Part shown: positions 42,530 to 51,502 of the stretch, in pieces | Position numbering within the stretch: the stretch's first letter is position 1 | Layout of the letters: each line of letters begins with the position of its first letter | DNA from: Bacteroidetes bacterium MED-G17 | Lineage (GTDB): Bacteria > Bacteroidota > Bacteroidia > NS11-12g > UBA9320 | Direction of reading: 5' to 3' | Assembly (NCBI GenBank): GCA_002457675.1 | Contig: NTKK01000002.1 | Location: 1-64,000 of the forward strand | Length of the DNA: 64,000 nt | Program-made: the position numbers and the translations under genes | The notes under the pieces: generated by a model | Told to the model about the DNA's origin: nothing | Seen by the model: only the letters and a program-made list of their open reading frames with translations | Database searches by the model: none

Positions 42530-43783
42530 TTAGAGATTAAATTTTTCCTTTATTGTATCGACAAAATTCAATTTTTCCCACGGAAATAACTCTACTTCTA
42601 ACGATTTTTTTTCTCCATTAGAATCAATAAACGTTTTCAATTTTATTTCTGGTGTTCTACCCATATGTCCATATGCAGCAGTTTCCGAATAAATTGGTGT
42701 TCTAAGTTTTAGTCTAGTTTCTATTGCTACTGGACGCATGTCAAAAATTTCCAAAAGCTTTCGAGCTATTTCTCCTTCTGAAAGTTGGGTTCTGTTCGAG
42801 CCATAAGTATTAACATACAATCCAGTAGGTTGAGCAACGCCAATTGCATATGATACTTGAACCAAAATTTCATCGGCCAATCCTGCTGCAACTGCATTTT
42901 TGGCGATGTGTCTTGTGGCATATGCTGCTGATCTGTCTACCTTACTCGGATCTTTACCCGAAAAGGCTCCGCCGCCATGGGCTCCTTTTCCTCCATAGGT
43001 ATCCACTATTATTTTTCTTCCTGTGAGTCCTGTATCTCCATGTGGACCACCAATGACAAACTTGCCCGTTGGATTGATATGGTACGTAACGTCTTTGCCA
43101 AATAAGTTCTGCACTTCAGGTTGATATTTTTCAATCACTTTGGGCATAAGAATGTTGACTAGGTCCGAACTGATTTGATGGTGCATTTTTTCATCGGAAT
43201 CAAATTCATCATGTTGGGTGGATATAACGATTGAATCAATTCGCTCCGGTTTATGATTATCAGAGTATTGTATGGTGACTTGTGACTTAGCGTCTGGTCT
43301 AAGGTATTCAAATTCTTTTGTTTCTTTTCTTATTTTGGCAAGTTCAACAAGTATTTTGTGTGCGATTGATAACGCAAGTGGCATAAATTCTTCGGTTTCT
43401 TTTGATGCATAGCCAAACATCATTCCTTGATCACCTGCACCCTGATCTTCTTCATCTTTTCTTTCAACACCTCTATTTATATCTGCACTTTGACTATGAA
43501 TTGCAGACATTATTCCACAACTATTGCCATCAAATTGATAAGCGCTCTTTGTATAACCAATGTTATTAATTACACTGCGTGTAATATCTTGAACGTCTAA
43601 GTATGTATTGGATTTTACTTCGCCTGCCACAATTACCTGCCCCGTAGTTACCAAAGTCTCACACGCTACTTTGCTTTTGGGATCAAAGGCTAAAAAATTA
43701 TCTACCAAAGCATCGCTAATTTGGTCCGCAATTTTATCTGGATGACCTTCTGATACCGATTCTGAAGTGAAGAAATAAGACAT
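42530..43783 (-). CDS. metK: S-adenosylmethionine synthetase
   Basis: Forms SAM from ATP and methionine in the cytosol. Motifs: [25 protein letters not shown] (ATP-binding hexapeptide region), [20 protein letters not shown] in part, and [16 protein letters not shown]. The long frame begins with a TTG three codons earlier, but that codon overlaps the -7 box; I choose the ATG at 43783 ([14 protein letters not shown]). 418 residues. First gene of the metK-glmS-E1-xth run. Confidence 0.99.
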   Translation of the reverse strand: MSYFFTSESVSEGHPDKIADQISDALVDNFLAFDPKSKVACETLVTTGQVIVAGEVKSNTYLDVQDITRSVINNIGYTKSAYQFDGNSCGIMSAIHSQSADINRGVERKDEEDQGAGDQGMMFGYASKETEEFMPLALSIAHKILVELAKIRKETKEFEYLRPDAKSQVTIQYSDNHKPERIDSIVISTQHDEFDSDEKMHHQISSDLVNILMPKVIEKYQPEVQNLFGKDVTYHINPTGKFVIGGPHGDTGLTGRKIIVDTYGGKGAHGGGAFSGKDPSKVDRSAAYATRHIAKNAVAAGLADEILVQVSYAIGVAQPTGLYVNTYGSNRTQLSEGEIARKLLEIFDMRPVAIETRLKLRTPIYSETAAYGHMGRTPEIKLKTFIDSNGEKKSLEVELFPWEKLNFVDTIKEKFNL

Positions 43784-43789
43784 GTTCGA

Positions 43790-43822
43790 CAAATCTAATT
43801 TATTCTCGATTACCCAAACAAA
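43790..43822 (-). promoter_or_regulatory. Promoter of metK inside the end of radA
   Basis: TAGATTTG (43797-43790) is an exact -7 box; TTTG occurs at 43818-43815 and 43822-43819 (17 or 21 bases upstream). Six bases separate the box from the ATG, giving a leaderless or nearly leaderless mRNA and no space for a SAM riboswitch. The -33 element is in the last codons of radA. Confidence 0.6.
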
Positions 43823-45147
43823 TGTTCCATCAACTTGGGAATATTTTCAAATTCAAGATATTGTTGATTTTGTTTTCCGTTCGGAGATGGAGGAAGAAAA
43901 ATATGCTCCGCACCATTTTTTATGGCCTCTTCCTTCCGTAGGTTTATTTTATTGCTTCCCCTAATTTCTCCTGTAAGACCTACCTCACCGATAAAAATAG
44001 AAGTATGTGGCAAAGCTATTTCATAAAAAGAGCTTAACAGCGCAGCAATTACTGCCAGATCAACTGTCGGGTCTTCTAATTTTAGTCCGCCAGTAATATT
44101 TAGAAAAATATCCTTGTTGCCCAATTGAAGATCACATTTTTTTTCGAGTACAGCAATAAGCATATTTAGTCGTCGCATATCAAAACCATTGGTATTTCTT
44201 TGAGACGTTCCGTATACAGCATTACCTACCAATGCCTGTATTTCAACCATTAATGGTCGAATACCTTCTATGGAAACTGATCTTGCCAGTCCAGGATGGT
44301 TTTCATTTCGCTTTGTTAAAGTTAGCTGAGAAGAATCCTGCAGCGGGATAAGCCCTTTGTGAGTCATTTGGTAAATACCTAAAGCCATAGCCGAACCAAA
44401 TCGATTTTTTACTGCCCGAACCATTCGATAATCATGGTTACGGTTACCCTCAAAATATAAAACAACATCGACCAAATGTTCTAAAATTTTTGGTCCAGCA
44501 AGTTGTCCGTCTTTGGTGATGTGACCTATCAAAAAGATACATTTATTTGTTTTCTTGGCCAATTGCATTAACTCTTGCGAACAGAATCTAATTTGATTAA
44601 GACTCCCAGGGGCAGAATCAATTCTGTTGGAATAAAGGGTTTGTATGGAATCTACCACAACCAAAGGATGATTGTTGTTTTTTAAGACGTCTAAAATTTG
44701 CTCTAGATCTGTGGTGTTCAATAGCATTACATTTTTATTTAATTGTTTGTGTAGTCTTTGGGCTCTTTGCCTGACTTGATTTGGACTCTCTTCGCCCGTT
44801 ACATAAATACTAGTCCATGGAGATTGAAGTAAGTTTTGTAACATTAAGGTTGACTTTCCTACACCTGGTTCGCCTCCCAAAAGTATAAGAGATCCAGGAA
44901 CCAAACCGCCCCCAAGCACTTCATTAAATTCATCATCTACAAATTGTATTCTATTCTCTTTTTGCTCGTTAACTAAGGTAAGGGGAATTAAATCGCTATT
45001 TTTTTGTGAGCCTTTTGAAACGCTGGTTTTTACTTTTTGCTGTTCTTCAAACGAATTCCAAGCCTGACAGGCGCTACACTTTCCTAACCATTTAGATGAT
45101 TCAAAACCACAAGATTTGCATTTATAAATCCACTTGCTCTTTGCCAT
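43810..45147 (-). CDS. radA: DNA repair protein RadA
   Basis: RecA-like ATPase/helicase that processes recombination intermediates. N-terminal zinc finger [18 protein letters not shown] (Cys10, 13, 24, 27), Walker [11 protein letters not shown], Walker [12 protein letters not shown], the RadA-specific VKNRFGSA motif and a C-terminal Lon-like domain ([16 protein letters not shown]-type region, [13 protein letters not shown]). 445 residues is normal. Divergent from the ExbB operon. Confidence 0.98.
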   Translation of the reverse strand: MAKSKWIYKCKSCGFESSKWLGKCSACQAWNSFEEQQKVKTSVSKGSQKNSDLIPLTLVNEQKENRIQFVDDEFNEVLGGGLVPGSLILLGGEPGVGKSTLMLQNLLQSPWTSIYVTGEESPNQVRQRAQRLHKQLNKNVMLLNTTDLEQILDVLKNNNHPLVVVDSIQTLYSNRIDSAPGSLNQIRFCSQELMQLAKKTNKCIFLIGHITKDGQLAGPKILEHLVDVVLYFEGNRNHDYRMVRAVKNRFGSAMALGIYQMTHKGLIPLQDSSQLTLTKRNENHPGLARSVSIEGIRPLMVEIQALVGNAVYGTSQRNTNGFDMRRLNMLIAVLEKKCDLQLGNKDIFLNITGGLKLEDPTVDLAVIAALLSSFYEIALPHTSIFIGEVGLTGEIRGSNKINLRKEEAIKNGAEHIFLPPSPNGKQNQQYLEFENIPKLMEHLFG

Positions 45148-45228
45148 ACATTTTTATCGTCAAAATAAACCATAAAATTATTGATGGAAAATCAAGTTTC
45201 AATAATCTGTCATATTTCAAGTATTTTA

Positions 45229-45261
45229 TTTGTGCGTGGCTTACAAAATTTTCTATTTTTG
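45229..45261 (+). promoter_or_regulatory. Promoter of the ExbB/ExbD operon
   Basis: TTTG (45229-45232), 21 bases, then TATTTTTG (45254-45261): both elements match the Bacteroidota sigma-ABfr consensus. The start codon follows 38 bases later. This is the best full promoter match in the window. Confidence 0.75.
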
Positions 45262-45299
45262 TTCGCGTTATATCAAAGAATCGCTAATCGATCAAAAAA

Positions 45300-46142
45300 A
45301 TGAAAAAACAAATTCTAATTTTCGCAATCTTATCTGGATTATTCCTTTTTGGCTCTACATCAGTCCTAATTGCAGAAGAAATTGAGAATGACACAGCAGA
45401 GACAGAACAAATAGACAGTTCGACTGTAGAAACAGCAGACTCTGGGGTTACAAACGAGAACCCAGAGGAAGCCAACGAAAAAGCACCTGTTGTAAAAAAA
45501 CAAGGGAGGAAAGTAATCAAAGAAAAGTTTATCGAAGGGGGAGCAGGATTTATGGCTTTACCTCTAATTGCATTGATACTTGGACTAGCGATTGCGATTG
45601 AAAGAATGTTGACATTGTGGTTGGGAAGTATCAATACAGTCAAATTCGTAGAAAGTATTGACGAAGCGACTGCAGACGGAAACGTTGAAAAAGCTTTAGA
45701 AATCAGTAGAAACACCAAAGGTCCTGTTGCTTCAATATTTTATCAAGGACTTGATAGAGCAAAAGAGGGTATTGATATGGTAGAAAAATCGGTAGTTAGC
45801 TATGGTTCTGTCCAAACGGGTAAATTAGAAAAGGGTTTGGTTTGGATTTCTTTGTGCATTGCTCTAGCACCTATGCTTGGTTTTTTAGGTACAGTAATCG
45901 GTATGATTCAAGCGTTTGACGAGATTGAAAGAGTGGGAGATATTTCTCCAAGTGTTGTGGCAGGAGGTATTAAAGTGGCACTTTTAACCACTGTTGCTGG
46001 TTTGATTGTAGCTATTATCCTACAGATATTTTACAACTTAATTTTAAGTAAAGTTGACTCTGTTGTCAATGAAATGGAAGAAACCTCCGTTTCTTTAGTG
46101 GATATTCTATTGAAGAACAACGTAGTTAATACAGAAAAATAA
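45300..46142 (+). CDS. exbB: MotA/TolQ/ExbB proton channel family protein
   Basis: Inner-membrane proton channel that, with ExbD, energises TonB or Tol. 280 residues: signal-like first helix, an acidic low-complexity periplasmic stretch (EEIENDTAETEQIDSS), a helix FMALPLIALILGLAIAIERM, and the conserved pair near the C-terminus ISLCIALAPMLGFLGTVIGM and GGIKVALLTTVAGLIVAIIL in part. Heads a four-gene operon and could power the TonB receptor found earlier in the window. Confidence 0.95.
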   Translation: MKKQILIFAILSGLFLFGSTSVLIAEEIENDTAETEQIDSSTVETADSGVTNENPEEANEKAPVVKKQGRKVIKEKFIEGGAGFMALPLIALILGLAIAIERMLTLWLGSINTVKFVESIDEATADGNVEKALEISRNTKGPVASIFYQGLDRAKEGIDMVEKSVVSYGSVQTGKLEKGLVWISLCIALAPMLGFLGTVIGMIQAFDEIERVGDISPSVVAGGIKVALLTTVAGLIVAIILQIFYNLILSKVDSVVNEMEETSVSLVDILLKNNVVNTEK

Positions 46143-46147
46143 TCGAC

Positions 46148-46561
46148 ATGCAAAAGAATATTCGTTGGGCATATTACCTTGTTGTACTGTTGTTGGTTCT
46201 CATATCAGCTTTTGGCCTTTTTGGCAAAAACATCAATATGGGGGCCAATGTAGGGCTTAATCTTGCCTTCGGCCTTTTAGCTGTTGGTACTTTAGTAGCC
46301 ATTGCAGGATTTGCCATCCAATTAAAGAATAATCCCCAAAATAGCCGAAAATCTTTAATGGGTATCGGCATTATTGTGATTTTGTGTGGCATTTGCTATG
46401 CTTTTGCGAGTAGTGAAGTTACTGAGCTTTATATCAACAATGGACTGGAAAGTGCCTCTGCGTCGAAAAGGGTAGGTGGTGGATTGTTACTCACTTACAT
46501 TTTGGGTTCTATTGCCATTGTAGTAAGCATCCTGTCTGGATTGATAAAGTCTATAAGATAA
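46148..46561 (+). CDS. Small four-helix membrane protein in the ExbB/ExbD operon
   Basis: 137 residues with four predicted membrane helices (YYLVVLLLVLISAFGLF, AFGLLAVGTLVAIAGFAI, LMGIGIIVILCGICYAFA, LLTYILGSIAIVVSIL). No catalytic motif and no recognised family. It starts five bases after exbB and ends nine bases before exbD; a membrane protein in this position is common in Bacteroidota operons of this type, which suggests an accessory subunit. Confidence 0.85.
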   Translation: MQKNIRWAYYLVVLLLVLISAFGLFGKNINMGANVGLNLAFGLLAVGTLVAIAGFAIQLKNNPQNSRKSLMGIGIIVILCGICYAFASSEVTELYINNGLESASASKRVGGGLLLTYILGSIAIVVSILSGLIKSIR

Positions 46562-46570
46562 AAATTCAAA

Positions 46571-47119
46571 ATGGCCAGAAAACCAAGATCCGTACCAGAA
46601 ATAAACGCCGGCTCAATGGCAGACATTGCCTTTTTATTGTTGGTATTTTTTTTGGTGACAACAACCATGGATATCCCTACGGGCTTGCAAGTAGGTTTGC
46701 CACCTATTCCTGATGGTCCACCACCTGAATCAAAACAAAGGCAAAAAAATGTTCTAGAAGTTCTAATTAATTCTAGAAACCAACTTTTAGTAGAGGGCGA
46801 TTTAGCAGAGATTTCTCAATTGAATGAGATTACTAAGACCCATTTGTTAAATGAAGGAAGAGATCCTCGGTATGCAGAATCTTCCGAGGAAGCAATTGTA
46901 TCACTTAAAAACGACCGAGGTACTGACTTTGTAACTTATGTAGGTGTTTACAACGAAATAAAACGTGCTTACAATGAGGTCAGAGATGAATATTCCGAAG
47001 CCAAATTTGGAAAACCCTTCGCTAAATTGAAAAAGAAAAGTGTTCCCTACGACGAAGTAAAAAAGAAATACCCAATAAAAATTTCAGAAGCGGAACCAGA
47101 AGATATGGGAGGAAACTAG
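46571..47119 (+). CDS. exbD: ExbD/TolR family biopolymer transport protein (copy 1)
   Basis: Single-helix protein whose helix (MADIAFLLLVFFLVTTTMD) carries the conserved Asp of the proton path, followed by a periplasmic domain of 130 residues. N-terminal basic RKPRSVPEINAGS is cytoplasmic. Works with ExbB. 182 residues, longer than classic ExbD, with a charged C-terminal extension. Three bases from copy 2. Confidence 0.93.
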   Translation: MARKPRSVPEINAGSMADIAFLLLVFFLVTTTMDIPTGLQVGLPPIPDGPPPESKQRQKNVLEVLINSRNQLLVEGDLAEISQLNEITKTHLLNEGRDPRYAESSEEAIVSLKNDRGTDFVTYVGVYNEIKRAYNEVRDEYSEAKFGKPFAKLKKKSVPYDEVKKKYPIKISEAEPEDMGGN

Positions 47120-47122
47120 ATT

Positions 47123-47596
47123 ATGTCTAAATTCAAAAAGAAAGAAAGCAGAGGTTCTCAAACCATAAATACATCTTCATTGCCTGATATCGTATTCATG
47201 TTGTTGTTTTTTTTCATGGTTGCTACCAAAATGAGAGACAATGAAATGAAAGTAAGAACATCTGTTCCTAAGGCCTCAGAAGTAGAAAAAATGGAGAAAA
47301 AATCTTGGGTAAATTTCATTTTTGTAGGCCCTCCGTTAAAAACAGAAGTTTATGGTGAGACCCCAAGAATACAACTAAATGACAAAATTTCCTCAGTTGA
47401 CGATGTACAAGAATTTATAACTCTTGAAAGAGAAAAGGTAACTGAAGCTGAAATTCCATTTCTAACAACTGCCATCAAAGCAGACAAAGAGGTAAAAATG
47501 GGTATTGTTCAAGATATCAAACAAGAACTTAGAAAAATCAATGCACTCAAATTGAGTTATATTGCTTCAAAAGAAGAACGAGGTGCTGTTCAATAA
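47123..47596 (+). CDS. exbD: ExbD/TolR family biopolymer transport protein (copy 2)
   Basis: 157 residues with the same plan: cytoplasmic basic start, helix LPDIVFMLLFFFMVATKM with the conserved Asp, and a periplasmic domain ending KLSYIASKEERG. The tandem ExbD copies are typical of Bacteroidota, where hetero-oligomers with ExbB are presumed. Last operon member before the polyprenyl synthase gene. Confidence 0.93.
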   Translation: MSKFKKKESRGSQTINTSSLPDIVFMLLFFFMVATKMRDNEMKVRTSVPKASEVEKMEKKSWVNFIFVGPPLKTEVYGETPRIQLNDKISSVDDVQEFITLEREKVTEAEIPFLTTAIKADKEVKMGIVQDIKQELRKINALKLSYIASKEERGAVQ

Positions 47597-47620
47597 AGCA
47601 CCGGTTTCTTAAACCCGTAT

Positions 47621-48592
47621 ATGCCATCAAATTTTGATTCGGTAAAAAAATATCTCAAACCTCAACTACACGAGTTCGAAAAAAGATTCAGAGAAAGTAT
47701 GCGCAGTCAAGTCCCTTTGCTTGACACCATCATGACTTATATTGTAAAGCGAAAAGGGAAACAGATAAGACCAATGTTTGTGCTGCTTTCTGCCGACCTA
47801 TTTGGTGAAATAAACGAAAAAACTTTCCGTGGCGCCTCATTGGTTGAACTTTTACATACAGCTACGCTAGTTCATGATGATGTAGTGGATGAGGCGAATT
47901 ATCGACGCGGTTTTTTATCAATTAATGCCCTTTGGAAAAATAAAATTGCTGTTTTGGTTGGTGACTATTTACTCTCAAAAGGACTTCTTCTATCGCTAAA
48001 AAATGAAGAATTTGATTTTCTCAAGATATTGTCACACGCAGTAGAACAAATGAGCGAAGGCGAATTATTACAGCTAGAAAAAGCACGAAAAATTGATACC
48101 TCAGAAGATATTTATTTTGAAATCATCCAGAAAAAAACTGCCTCTCTTTTGTCTTCTTCTTGCACCATTGGAGCCGCCAGCGTCATCCAAGATCAAGAAG
48201 TTCTTAAAAAAATGGCTGTTTTTGGAGAGAAAATCGGATTAGCTTTTCAAATTAAAGATGATCTTTTTGATTATGGTAAGCATAGTGTTGGTAAACCACT
48301 TGCCAATGATTTAAAAGATAAAAAACTTACACTACCCTTACTTTATTCCCTTAGGGTAAGTTCATCTTCAACAAAAAAAGAAATTATTAAAATCATAAAA
48401 AGCGGAAAAAGCAACAAAGACTTTAGTCGACTAATTGAAATAGTAAACCGAGAAGGTGGAATTCAATACGCTACAAATAAAATGAATCAATTCAGAGAAG
48501 AAGGACTTGAAATTCTCAACGCAATTCCACAAACAAAAAACACGAGTTACCTAGAAAGTCTCGTAAACTTTGTCGTGGAAAGAAAAAACTAG
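47621..48592 (+). CDS. Polyprenyl synthetase family protein
   Basis: Trans-prenyl transferase that extends allylic diphosphates with IPP, giving quinone side chains or longer lipids. First aspartate-rich motif LVHDDVVDEANYRRG (DDxxD), second FQIKDDLFDYG (DDxxD-like), plus GKQIRPMFVLLSA and GDYLLSKGLLL. 323 residues suits octaprenyl-type synthases, but chain length cannot be fixed from motifs. The end overlaps the convergent thioredoxin gene by four bases. Confidence 0.95.
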   Translation: MPSNFDSVKKYLKPQLHEFEKRFRESMRSQVPLLDTIMTYIVKRKGKQIRPMFVLLSADLFGEINEKTFRGASLVELLHTATLVHDDVVDEANYRRGFLSINALWKNKIAVLVGDYLLSKGLLLSLKNEEFDFLKILSHAVEQMSEGELLQLEKARKIDTSEDIYFEIIQKKTASLLSSSCTIGAASVIQDQEVLKKMAVFGEKIGLAFQIKDDLFDYGKHSVGKPLANDLKDKKLTLPLLYSLRVSSSSTKKEIIKIIKSGKSNKDFSRLIEIVNREGGIQYATNKMNQFREEGLEILNAIPQTKNTSYLESLVNFVVERKN

Positions 48593-49320
48593 TTTAGCAA
48601 GTTGATGATGTTTTCTAAAAGTTCTTCTTTTTGACTAGGTTGGTAACCTTTTTGTGTGGCTACTAATTTGCCATTTTTATAAAACATAAGAAATGGAATT
48701 GACTGAATTTTATGATAATCTGTAATAAAACTTTCTTCATCTACATCAATGTTTACGACACGTAAACCCTGTTCTCTTTGATTCTCCTGTAAAGAATCCA
48801 AAATAGGACTTAGCAGTTTACAAGGTCCACACCACTTGGCTTTAAAATCAAAAAGAACCAACCTTCCACTTTGGCTTAAATTCTCAAATTGCTGAATATC
48901 AATGCTGCCTTTTTTTTGATCATTTTCTAATGGATAATTTTTTGCCGACCAAGCCATTATTCCACCATCTAAATCATATATCTCTTTAAAACCCATTGCC
49001 AATAACTTTGTTGCTGCCACTCGACTTCTACCACCTGATTTACAATAAACCAAAGTGGGCTTACTTTTATCAAGTTGTTGAACTGATTGATTAAAATTTG
49101 ACGCATAAACGCTAATATTTTTTGCGCTTTTTAGGGAAGAGGATAAAAATTCCTGGCTTGTACGGACGTCCAATATTTGTATTTCTTTATGTTTATTTAT
49201 CAATTCTCTGGTCTGCTCAGGACTTCTCAACGAAATCCCTTCTTTTTGAGACAATCCTTTTTGACACGATGAAAAAAAGATGATATATAGGACAAAAAAT
49301 AATTTAGTTACTCTTTTCAT
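48589..49320 (-). CDS. Rhodanese-thioredoxin fusion lipoprotein
   Basis: Starts MKRVTKLFFVLYIIFFSSCQKG: a lipoprotein signal with the lipobox Cys in SSCQ. Next, a rhodanese domain (ILDVRTSQEFLSSSLK, VYCKSGGRSRVAA with the active Cys) and a thioredoxin domain (LFDFKAKWCGPCKLLSP with WCGPC, VDEESFITDYHKIQSIPFLM). Probably acts in the periplasm on thiol or sulfur chemistry. The in-frame start 22 residues earlier is inside the GH3 gene with no signal sequence, so I reject it. Overlaps GH3 by 17 bases. Confidence 0.92.
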   Translation of the reverse strand: MKRVTKLFFVLYIIFFSSCQKGLSQKEGISLRSPEQTRELINKHKEIQILDVRTSQEFLSSSLKSAKNISVYASNFNQSVQQLDKSKPTLVYCKSGGRSRVAATKLLAMGFKEIYDLDGGIMAWSAKNYPLENDQKKGSIDIQQFENLSQSGRLVLFDFKAKWCGPCKLLSPILDSLQENQREQGLRVVNIDVDEESFITDYHKIQSIPFLMFYKNGKLVATQKGYQPSQKEELLENIINLLN

Positions 49321-50821
49321 TGTATAGTATGATTTCCTCAATGATACGTCGATTATTAGACAATCTTGGAACTTTGTTTTGACCACCCAATTTTCCGTGA
49401 CTTTTTAGCCATTGATAAAAAGTATTTTTTGAAAGTTGGGTTATTTTAGGTGGGAGCATAGCAAGATTTCCATTTCGTTTTGCTTCATAGTCGGAATTCA
49501 GTTCTTTCAGTTTTTGGTCTAAAAAGTTGATAAATCTTTGTAAATCAGTTGGGACTTTGTTGAACTCTATTAACCATTCGTGCCCACCAGATTTTCCATC
49601 CTCAATATATACTGGTGCCGCCGTAAACTCATGAAAATCTGCTCCTGTATTTTTACATGCCCATTCCATTGCCTCCTCTGCATTGTGAATCATCAACTCT
49701 TCTCCAAAGGCATTTATAAATAATTTAGTTCGACCTGTTATCCTGAATCGATAGGGTTTTTTACTTGTAAAAACAATGGTATCCCCTAAATCATATCTCC
49801 ACAAACCAGAGTTGGTGCTAATAAGTACAGCGTAATCCTTGTTTGTTTCAATTTGATCGAGCATATAGGTTTTTGGATTGTCCTCTTCATAGTTTTCCAT
49901 AGGGATAAACTCATAAAAAATACCATAGTCAACCATAAGAAGCATATCCTTGTTGAGCTCTTGTTGCATGCCAAAAAAGCCTTCTGATGCATTATACGCC
50001 TCCATAAATCTCATGTTTTTTTTGGCTATAAGTTGCTCAAATTGTGCATGATATGGTTTGAAATTAACCCCTCCATGAAAGTACAATTCCAGATTTGGCC
50101 AAAGCTCTCCAATGCTCTTGCACCCAGAAATTTCCAAAAGCCTTTTAAGCAACAATAAAGTCCATGTTGGAACTCCAGATATATTTGTAACATCTTGATT
50201 AACAATTTCTTGCGCCATCGCTTCAATTTTTACCTCCCAGTCCGGCATTAGAGCCACTTTCGGTTTGGGCGTTGAAATCAAGTTAATGTAAAACGGTAAA
50301 TTGTTCATCATAACAGCGCTCAAATCGCCAGTATAAGAATGGTCATTGTATTTATTTATAGATTTACTCCCACCGATAAAAAGAGATTTTCCAGTAAAAA
50401 TTTTTGAATCTGGGTATTGATCAAAATAAAAGGTAAGCATATCTCTGCCTCCTCTAAAATGACAGGATTCAAGTGTTTCAAAACTAACTGGAATGTATTT
50501 ACTCTTGTTTGAAGTTGTGCCGCTTGATTTGGCAAACCATTTGATTTCTGAAGGCCATAAAATATTCTGTTGTCCTTCTAAGTTTTTGTTGATAAAAGGT
50601 TTTAGCGCTTCATAGTTCGCAACTGGAAGCCTATCTGTAAATTTCGTGAATGTTGAAATGGACTCAAAACCGTATTTTTTGCCATAAACTGTACTTTGCG
50701 CCACCTTAAGCAAGTTAAAAAGCGTATTAATTTGGGCATCAATTGGGTTTTCAATGCTTTTGTAAATCTGAGGTAAACGTTTACGCATATACCACCCAAC
50801 TAAAGAATTTACAACACCCAT
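49304..50821 (-). CDS. GH3 auxin-responsive promoter family protein
   Basis: 505-residue acyl-adenylate-forming protein of the ANL/GH3 fold, as in plant amino-acid conjugating enzymes. Visible: WFAKSSGTTSNKSKYIPVS (motif 1 with the Ser/Thr-rich phosphate loop), FMEAYNASEGFFG (motif 2, Tyr/Asn/Ser), WRYDLGDTIVF (motif 3, adenine/ribose Asp) and TGRTKLFINAFGEEL. The bacterial substrate is unknown. I use the ATG at 50821; the frame could open six codons earlier at a TTG inside the promoter. Transcribed with the thioredoxin gene. Confidence 0.92.
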   Translation of the reverse strand: MGVVNSLVGWYMRKRLPQIYKSIENPIDAQINTLFNLLKVAQSTVYGKKYGFESISTFTKFTDRLPVANYEALKPFINKNLEGQQNILWPSEIKWFAKSSGTTSNKSKYIPVSFETLESCHFRGGRDMLTFYFDQYPDSKIFTGKSLFIGGSKSINKYNDHSYTGDLSAVMMNNLPFYINLISTPKPKVALMPDWEVKIEAMAQEIVNQDVTNISGVPTWTLLLLKRLLEISGCKSIGELWPNLELYFHGGVNFKPYHAQFEQLIAKKNMRFMEAYNASEGFFGMQQELNKDMLLMVDYGIFYEFIPMENYEEDNPKTYMLDQIETNKDYAVLISTNSGLWRYDLGDTIVFTSKKPYRFRITGRTKLFINAFGEELMIHNAEEAMEWACKNTGADFHEFTAAPVYIEDGKSGGHEWLIEFNKVPTDLQRFINFLDQKLKELNSDYEAKRNGNLAMLPPKITQLSKNTFYQWLKSHGKLGGQNKVPRLSNNRRIIEEIILYNEKSN

Positions 50822-50836
50822 TTTTCTGATTATAAC

Positions 50837-50868
50837 CAAAATTAGTCTCTTTTATTGAATGCCACAAT
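50837..50868 (-). promoter_or_regulatory. Promoter of the GH3 gene
   Basis: TAATTTTG (50844-50837) is an exact -7 box with TTG at 50868-50866, 21 bases upstream. Fifteen bases separate the box from the ATG. Confidence 0.6.
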
Positions 50869-50884
50869 TACTAAGAAATAATTG

Positions 50885-50914
50885 TTGACCTACGGATAGA
50901 AATCTTTAGTATTG
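50885..50914 (+). promoter_or_regulatory. Putative promoter of the PnuC gene
   Basis: TTG (50885-50887), 19 bases, then TAGTATTG (one mismatch to TAnnTTTG), nine bases before the ATG. It overlaps no coding sequence. Confidence 0.4.
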
Positions 50915-50923
50915 CTTGACGTT

Positions 50924-51502
50924 ATGCAAGTTTTTGAACTTGAAGTTCTGCCATGGACTATTGTGCTTTTGAGTATGATCTATTTGATACTCTTATTGCA
51001 ACAGAGTCATTGGTGTTGGCTATTTGGTATTGCTTCTTCAGGCTTGTCATATATTGTGTTTCAGCCTAAATTATTTTTCGAAAGCCTTTTGTATTTATAC
51101 TACGTAGCTATTGGCATTTACGCATGGCGAGATTGGCTTAAAAAAGGCGTAAAAAACAACAGTAGGGTAAGAAGATTGTCAATAAGAAGTCATGCTTTTT
51201 TACTTATTTTCCAAATAGCCTTGGTAACTTTAATTGGGTATTTATTTAAATCAAAGCAAGATGATTTAAAATCTTTTGTTAGCGAAAGGCCTTATGCTGA
51301 CGCGTTTACAAGTATATTTAGTGTTGTAGCTACTTTTTTAGAAGCCAGACGCTATTTAGTTTCTTGGTTATATTGGATTGTTATTAATTTCTTTTCTGTT
51401 TGGCTTTACCTCAAGGTACAAGAACCGGTTTTGGCGGGACAAATGGCAGCATATGGTTTGCTCTCTATGCTTGGTTTTTGGAGGTGGAAAAAATTATCTT
51501 AA
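50924..51502 (+). CDS. pnuC: PnuC-like nicotinamide riboside/NMN transporter
   Basis: About seven-helix membrane protein of 192 residues. Typical of PnuC: WLFGIASSGLSYIVF, LYYVAIGIYAWRDWL, TFLEARRYLVSWLYWIVIN and the terminal GQMAAYGLLSMLGFWRWKK. PnuC proteins pass nicotinamide riboside or thiamine-like molecules by facilitated diffusion. The TTG four codons earlier is possible; I use ATG (MQVFELEVLPW). Its end overlaps the 3' end of the giant gene by nine bases. Confidence 0.92.
   Translation: MQVFELEVLPWTIVLLSMIYLILLLQQSHWCWLFGIASSGLSYIVFQPKLFFESLLYLYYVAIGIYAWRDWLKKGVKNNSRVRRLSIRSHAFLLIFQIALVTLIGYLFKSKQDDLKSFVSERPYADAFTSIFSVVATFLEARRYLVSWLYWIVINFFSVWLYLKVQEPVLAGQMAAYGLLSMLGFWRWKKLS

Noticed and set aside
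43784-43830. SAM riboswitch before metK
   Set aside because: Promoter box is six bases from the ATG, so there is no leader for a riboswitch.
45284-45718. 144-residue minus-strand frame over exbB
   Set aside because: Antisense to a clear ExbB protein that has signal, helices and operon context.
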